64,000 nt of DNA from Bhargavaea cecembensis. Lineage in GTDB: Bacteria; Bacillota; Bacilli; Bacillales_A; Planococcaceae. The DNA lies in NCBI RefSeq assembly GCF_001619585.1, contig NZ_LQNT01000011.1, positions 372,001-436,000 of the forward strand, written 5' to 3'. Below the pieces are notes generated by a model. That model was given only the letters and a program-made list of their open reading frames with translations. It did not search any database and was not told the DNA's origin. Of this stretch, positions 61,199-64,000 are shown one piece after another (the stretch's first letter is position 1; every line of letters begins with the position of its first letter). A program made the translations under genes and the position numbers.

Positions 61199-61683
61199 AC
61201 GGGCAGCCGGCCCGCCGACTCCAGGCGCATCGCGATGGCCAGGCCGATCAGCGCACCGCTGATGCTCGAGACGAGGAAAGCCGGAAGGAAAAAGAGAACA
61301 CCGGCCGATGCGCCCATCAGAAGATTGGCATAAGGTGCTGCGAGCAGCGAGGCGATAACACCCGTTCCGGCCATTTCGCCGGCGGATGCCGTCCACGCCC
61401 TGCCCGTCTTCCGGTACAGCCAGCCTGCCAGGAGGGCACCGATCATGCCACCCGGGAAAGCGAGCAGCGAACCGGTCCCGGTAAGGATCCGGATTAGCGC
61501 CGTCAGAAACGCGATTACGACGGCCGGGCCCGGACCGAGCGAGACGGCCGCGATGACATTTACCGCGTGCTGGACCGGATAGGCCCGTGCCACGCCCGCC
61601 GGGAAGGATACAAACACCGAGCCTGCGACCGCAATGGCCGTGAACATGGTCATGAGAACAAGTGTCTTTGTATTCCATTTCAT
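61180..61683 (-). CDS. thiW: Energy-coupling factor transporter S component ThiW
   Basis: Membrane substrate-binding subunit, probably for the thiamin precursor hydroxyethylthiazole (167 residues). About five hydrophobic helices, with the ThiW-typical ARAYPVQHAVNVIAAVSLGPGPAVVIAFLTALIRILTGTGSLLAFPGGMIGA region, which marks positions 32-84. It needs ECF ATPases encoded elsewhere. Overlaps thiE by 4 nt. Its stop codon and last two sense codons fall in a unit of repeat array C, so the C-terminus may have been set by the repeat. Confidence 0.9.
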   Translation of the reverse strand: MKWNTKTLVLMTMFTAIAVAGSVFVSFPAGVARAYPVQHAVNVIAAVSLGPGPAVVIAFLTALIRILTGTGSLLAFPGGMIGALLAGWLYRKTGRAWTASAGEMAGTGVIASLLAAPYANLLMGASAGVLFFLPAFLVSSISGALIGLAIAMRLESAGRLPVIGERS

Positions 61684-62345
61684 TTGAAGACACGCCCCTT
61701 CCGCTCAAACGCTTCTTCAACCGTCTGCCGAATGCCACGGACTGCACGCTCCGGGTCGGCCGCCAGGGAAATTGCCGTGATAAGGGAGACACCGGCTGCA
61801 CCCGCTGTGATGACTGGCCAGGCATTGTCTGCGGTGATGCCGCCGATGCCGACTGAGGGAAGCCCGGGGAATGCCTCAGCCGCCTCCCGGAGCGGCTGTG
61901 TGCCGCATACAGGGCGGGCGTCCGGCTTGGACGTTGTCCCGTAGACCGGGCCGATGCCGACATAGTCCGCACCCGCGGCAGCAGCTTCTCTGACTTCATT
62001 CAAATTGTGTGCCGATACGCCGAGGATCCTGTTGCCGATCTGCCTGCGCACTTCCCTTGCGTCTCCGTCCTCCTGCCCGATATGGACTCCGTCCGCCTCA
62101 AGCTCGAGCGCAAGACCGACATCATCGTTCACGATAAACGGGACACCGTGAGCACGGCAAAGATCCCGGCAAGCCTTACCGAACGCGCGCAGCTCGCTTC
62201 CCTCAAGCGCACCGGGCCCCTTTTCCCTAAGCTGGAAACAGGTGATGCCGCCCCTCAGCGCTGCCTCCAGCACCTCAAGTGGATCGCGCGAGCCGGCATT
62301 CCGGCTGCCCATGATGAAATAAACGCCAAGCTTATCACGTATCAA
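61680..62345 (-). CDS. thiE: Thiamin-phosphate synthase
   Basis: Joins HMP-pyrophosphate and thiazole phosphate (221 residues). TIM barrel with LREKGPGAL near residue 40, VPFIVNDDVGLALELEADGVHIGQED near 68 (metal-binding Asp residues) and DYVGIGPVYGTTSKPDARP near 130. TTG start (62343-62345) behind GAGAGGTG, overlapping thiD by 11 nt. Confidence 0.97.
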   Translation of the reverse strand: MIRDKLGVYFIMGSRNAGSRDPLEVLEAALRGGITCFQLREKGPGALEGSELRAFGKACRDLCRAHGVPFIVNDDVGLALELEADGVHIGQEDGDAREVRRQIGNRILGVSAHNLNEVREAAAAGADYVGIGPVYGTTSKPDARPVCGTQPLREAAEAFPGLPSVGIGGITADNAWPVITAGAAGVSLITAISLAADPERAVRGIRQTVEEAFERKGRVFK

Positions 62346-63168
62346 CGAGCACCTCTCCCTTCAGGGCGTTGCCCGCCCGGTGGTAGGCCCAGTGGTTGGT
62401 CGGGCCATGGCCGGCACCGAGACCGAGGCCGTCGGAGATCGCCGCGTGGATGAACCGCTTGGCTCCCACAACAGCTTTTCCAAGCGGGTCCCCGGCTGCA
62501 AGAAAGGCGGTAAGCGCCGCAGAGAATGTGCACCCCGTGCCGTGGGTGTCATTCGTCCGGATCCGCTCCGCCGACAGCCAGAACCGCTCACCGCTGCCAT
62601 CCATGAACAGATCGCAAGCCCGCTCTTCTCCCTCAAGATGGCCGCCCTTTACCACCACAGCCCGCGAGCCGAGTGCAATCAGCCGGCGGCCGGCTTCTTC
62701 CATGTCTTGTTGATTCCGGATCGTCATCCCGGCAAGCACTTCCGCTTCCGGGATGTTGGGCGTGATGACCGTGGCCATCGGCAGGATCTTCTCCCGCATC
62801 GCCTCCACGGCCTCTTCCCGGAGCAGATGCGCGCCGCCCTTTGCGATCATGACCGGGTCCACGACGAGCACCGGGCTTCCTGCCGCGGCAAGGCCGGCAG
62901 TGACTTCTCCGATGATCTCCGCAGAAAACAGCATGCCGGTTTTTACAGCCGAGACATCAAAGTCGGCAAACACAGCCTCCATCTGTGCCCGTACCGCATC
63001 CGGGCCGAGCGGCCAGACGCCGTGAACACCAAGCGTATTCTGCGCGGTGACTGCGGTGAGCGCGGATGTACCGAACACACCAAGTTCCTGGAAAGTTTTC
63101 ACGTCCGCCTGGATTCCGGCACCGCCGCCCGAATCCGATCCGGCAATTGTTAGTGCCACCCCCGTCAT
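62335..63168 (-). CDS. thiD: Hydroxymethylpyrimidine/phosphomethylpyrimidine kinase
   Basis: Ribokinase-family kinase making HMP-pyrophosphate (277 residues). Begins [23 protein letters not shown], with [15 protein letters not shown] near residue 108 and the anion hole/catalytic [13 protein letters not shown] near 208. The C-terminal NHWAYHR is slightly unusual but in the expected place. Overlaps thiM by 4 nt. Confidence 0.97.
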   Translation of the reverse strand: MTGVALTIAGSDSGGGAGIQADVKTFQELGVFGTSALTAVTAQNTLGVHGVWPLGPDAVRAQMEAVFADFDVSAVKTGMLFSAEIIGEVTAGLAAAGSPVLVVDPVMIAKGGAHLLREEAVEAMREKILPMATVITPNIPEAEVLAGMTIRNQQDMEEAGRRLIALGSRAVVVKGGHLEGEERACDLFMDGSGERFWLSAERIRTNDTHGTGCTFSAALTAFLAAGDPLGKAVVGAKRFIHAAISDGLGLGAGHGPTNHWAYHRAGNALKGEVLVDT

Positions 63169-63959
63169 GCGCGCACCTCCTTAACAAGCTCCGGAACCGC
63201 AAAGTCCCCGTCTGAAAGAAGTGCCAGTTGGTCGATAAATGCCTGAAGAAAGCTTCCCGGCAGCTCTGAAACCTCAGCCGCCCGCTCTCCCGCCGACTTG
63301 TAGAAGGTGAGTGCCACAGCTGCAGAGCGGAACGGATCTTCTTTGCCGGCACTGAGGAAAGCCCCGCAAACCGCACTCAGCAAGCAGCCGGCACCGGTGA
63401 TCCGGCTCATGACCGGATGTCCGCCGCTGATGCGCAAAGCCCGCTCCCCGTCCGTCAGCACGTCCGTTTCCCCCGTCACCGCGACGAGACATCCGTGCTG
63501 CCGTGCCACCTGCGCAGCAACAGCCTCCACGTTCATTTCACCTTCTCCCGCGTCCACACCGGACGCCTTCCAGTCCACTCCCGCAATTGCAGCAAGTTCA
63601 CCTGCGTTGCACCGGATCAGCGCGACATCCACCGACCCCAGAAGCCGGCTGACAGCCTTCCTTCTGAACCGGGTTGCGCCAGCACCGACAGGGTCCAAAA
63701 TCACGGGAGTTCCCGCACTGTTCGCCGCCTTGCCTGCCATTTCCATCGTCTCAAGCGACTCCTGATGAAGCGTGCCGATATTCAGCACCGTGCAGGAAGC
63801 GGCGCTTGCCATTTCTTCAACTTCCTCCGGTGCATCCGCCATAACCGGAGAGGCACCAAGTGCAAGCAGCCCGTTTGCCTGGAAGTTCGCGACGACGATG
63901 TTCGTCATACAGTGGACAAGCGGCCGTCTTTCACGCAGTTCCGACAGCAGATGACTCAT
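63165..63959 (-). CDS. thiM: Hydroxyethylthiazole kinase
   Basis: Salvage kinase phosphorylating the thiazole moiety (264 residues). Begins [43 protein letters not shown], with [14 protein letters not shown] near residue 112 and the catalytic [15 protein letters not shown] near 195. ATG 63957-63959 has AAGGAGGG 6 nt ahead; the frame to 63989 is unsupported. It overlaps the stop of an upstream gene cut by the window edge. Confidence 0.96.
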   Translation of the reverse strand: MSHLLSELRERRPLVHCMTNIVVANFQANGLLALGASPVMADAPEEVEEMASAASCTVLNIGTLHQESLETMEMAGKAANSAGTPVILDPVGAGATRFRRKAVSRLLGSVDVALIRCNAGELAAIAGVDWKASGVDAGEGEMNVEAVAAQVARQHGCLVAVTGETDVLTDGERALRISGGHPVMSRITGAGCLLSAVCGAFLSAGKEDPFRSAAVALTFYKSAGERAAEVSELPGSFLQAFIDQLALLSDGDFAVPELVKEVRA

Positions 63960-64000
63960 CGGACGCCCTCCTTTTCTAACGTTTCCCACTGTTCTTTCGT
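63956..64000 (-). CDS. 3' end of the gene upstream of thiM (partial)
   Basis: Fourteen codons, [14 protein letters not shown], then TGA, overlapping the thiM ATG (ATGA). The overlap style matches the rest of the thi operon, so it is probably a thi-operon gene such as tenA (thiaminase II), but the tail is too short to identify. Confidence 0.45.
   Translation of the reverse strand, partial: TKEQWETLEKEGVR

Noticed and set aside
61047-61262. Plus-strand 71-codon frame with SMSA-type heptads
   Set aside because: A translation of repeat array C and antisense thiW, no ribosome site.

Overview
The window is a chromosomal segment of a spore-forming, fairly GC-rich member of the Bacillales. The best guess is a Planococcaceae/Caryophanaceae relative such as Bhargavaea or Sporosarcina; this rests on gene order and protein character, and no database was searched. 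Spore formation is suggested by sigH and a CotD-like coat protein. A general stress regulon is suggested by a sigma-B type promoter, and McsB/CtsR heat-shock control by two CtsR operators. Nearly everything is on the minus strand, so transcription runs from high to low coordinates. No rRNA, tRNA, CRISPR array, prophage or insertion sequence was seen.

Read in transcription order (64000 to 1). (1) 61.2-64.0 kb: thiM-thiD-thiE-thiW thiamin salvage operon. (2) 57.8-60.9 kb: autoregulated TetR repressor with an ABC-2 exporter. (3) 50.9-57.7 kb: accessory block with several genes on the plus strand: a YjbC-like acetyltransferase behind a sigma-B promoter, a large membrane protein of unknown function, a NERD-domain protein, an FnIII-like protein, a DCC-family thiol oxidoreductase, a CotD-like coat protein, a tiny membrane protein and a GrpB-family protein. 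(4) 34.9-50.7 kb: the conserved Bacillales block ctsR-mcsA-mcsB-clpC-radA-yacL-ispD-ispF-gltX-cysE-cysS-mrnC-rlmB-rae1-sigH-secE. disA and rpmG are missing from their usual slots. (5) 18.2-34.7 kb: nusG-rplK-rplA-rplJ-rplL-(methyltransferase)-rpoB-rpoC-rplGB-rpsL-rpsG-fusA-tuf. (6) 5.9-17.9 kb: ilvD, a T-box, ilvBN-ilvC-leuABCD and a Na+/H+ antiporter-family gene, sitting between tuf and the S10 operon, where related genomes usually run straight on. (7) 1-5.4 kb: the S10 operon from rpsJ to rplN, which runs off the window.

Regulation is unusually legible. There are sigma-A type promoters ahead of the S10, str, rpoB, rplJ, rplK, sigH, ilvD, cysE, clpC and ctsR units. A T-box with a likely AUC (Ile) specifier precedes ilvB and one with a UGC (Cys) specifier precedes cysE. 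CtsR boxes abut the -10 elements of both ctsR and clpC. A reverse-complement pair of TetR-type operators overlaps the repressor's own promoter.

The most unexplained signal is a family of three intergenic arrays (near 7.5, 53.5 and 61.1 kb). Each has exactly five units in exact 21-bp register, with core TTCTATG(A/C)GCG and unconserved spacers. Two arrays lie just beyond terminators, and the third supplies the stop codon of thiW. A second small family is an ATTTCCCGGGAAAT palindrome, present three times at exact 30-bp spacing and once more 1.9 kb away.
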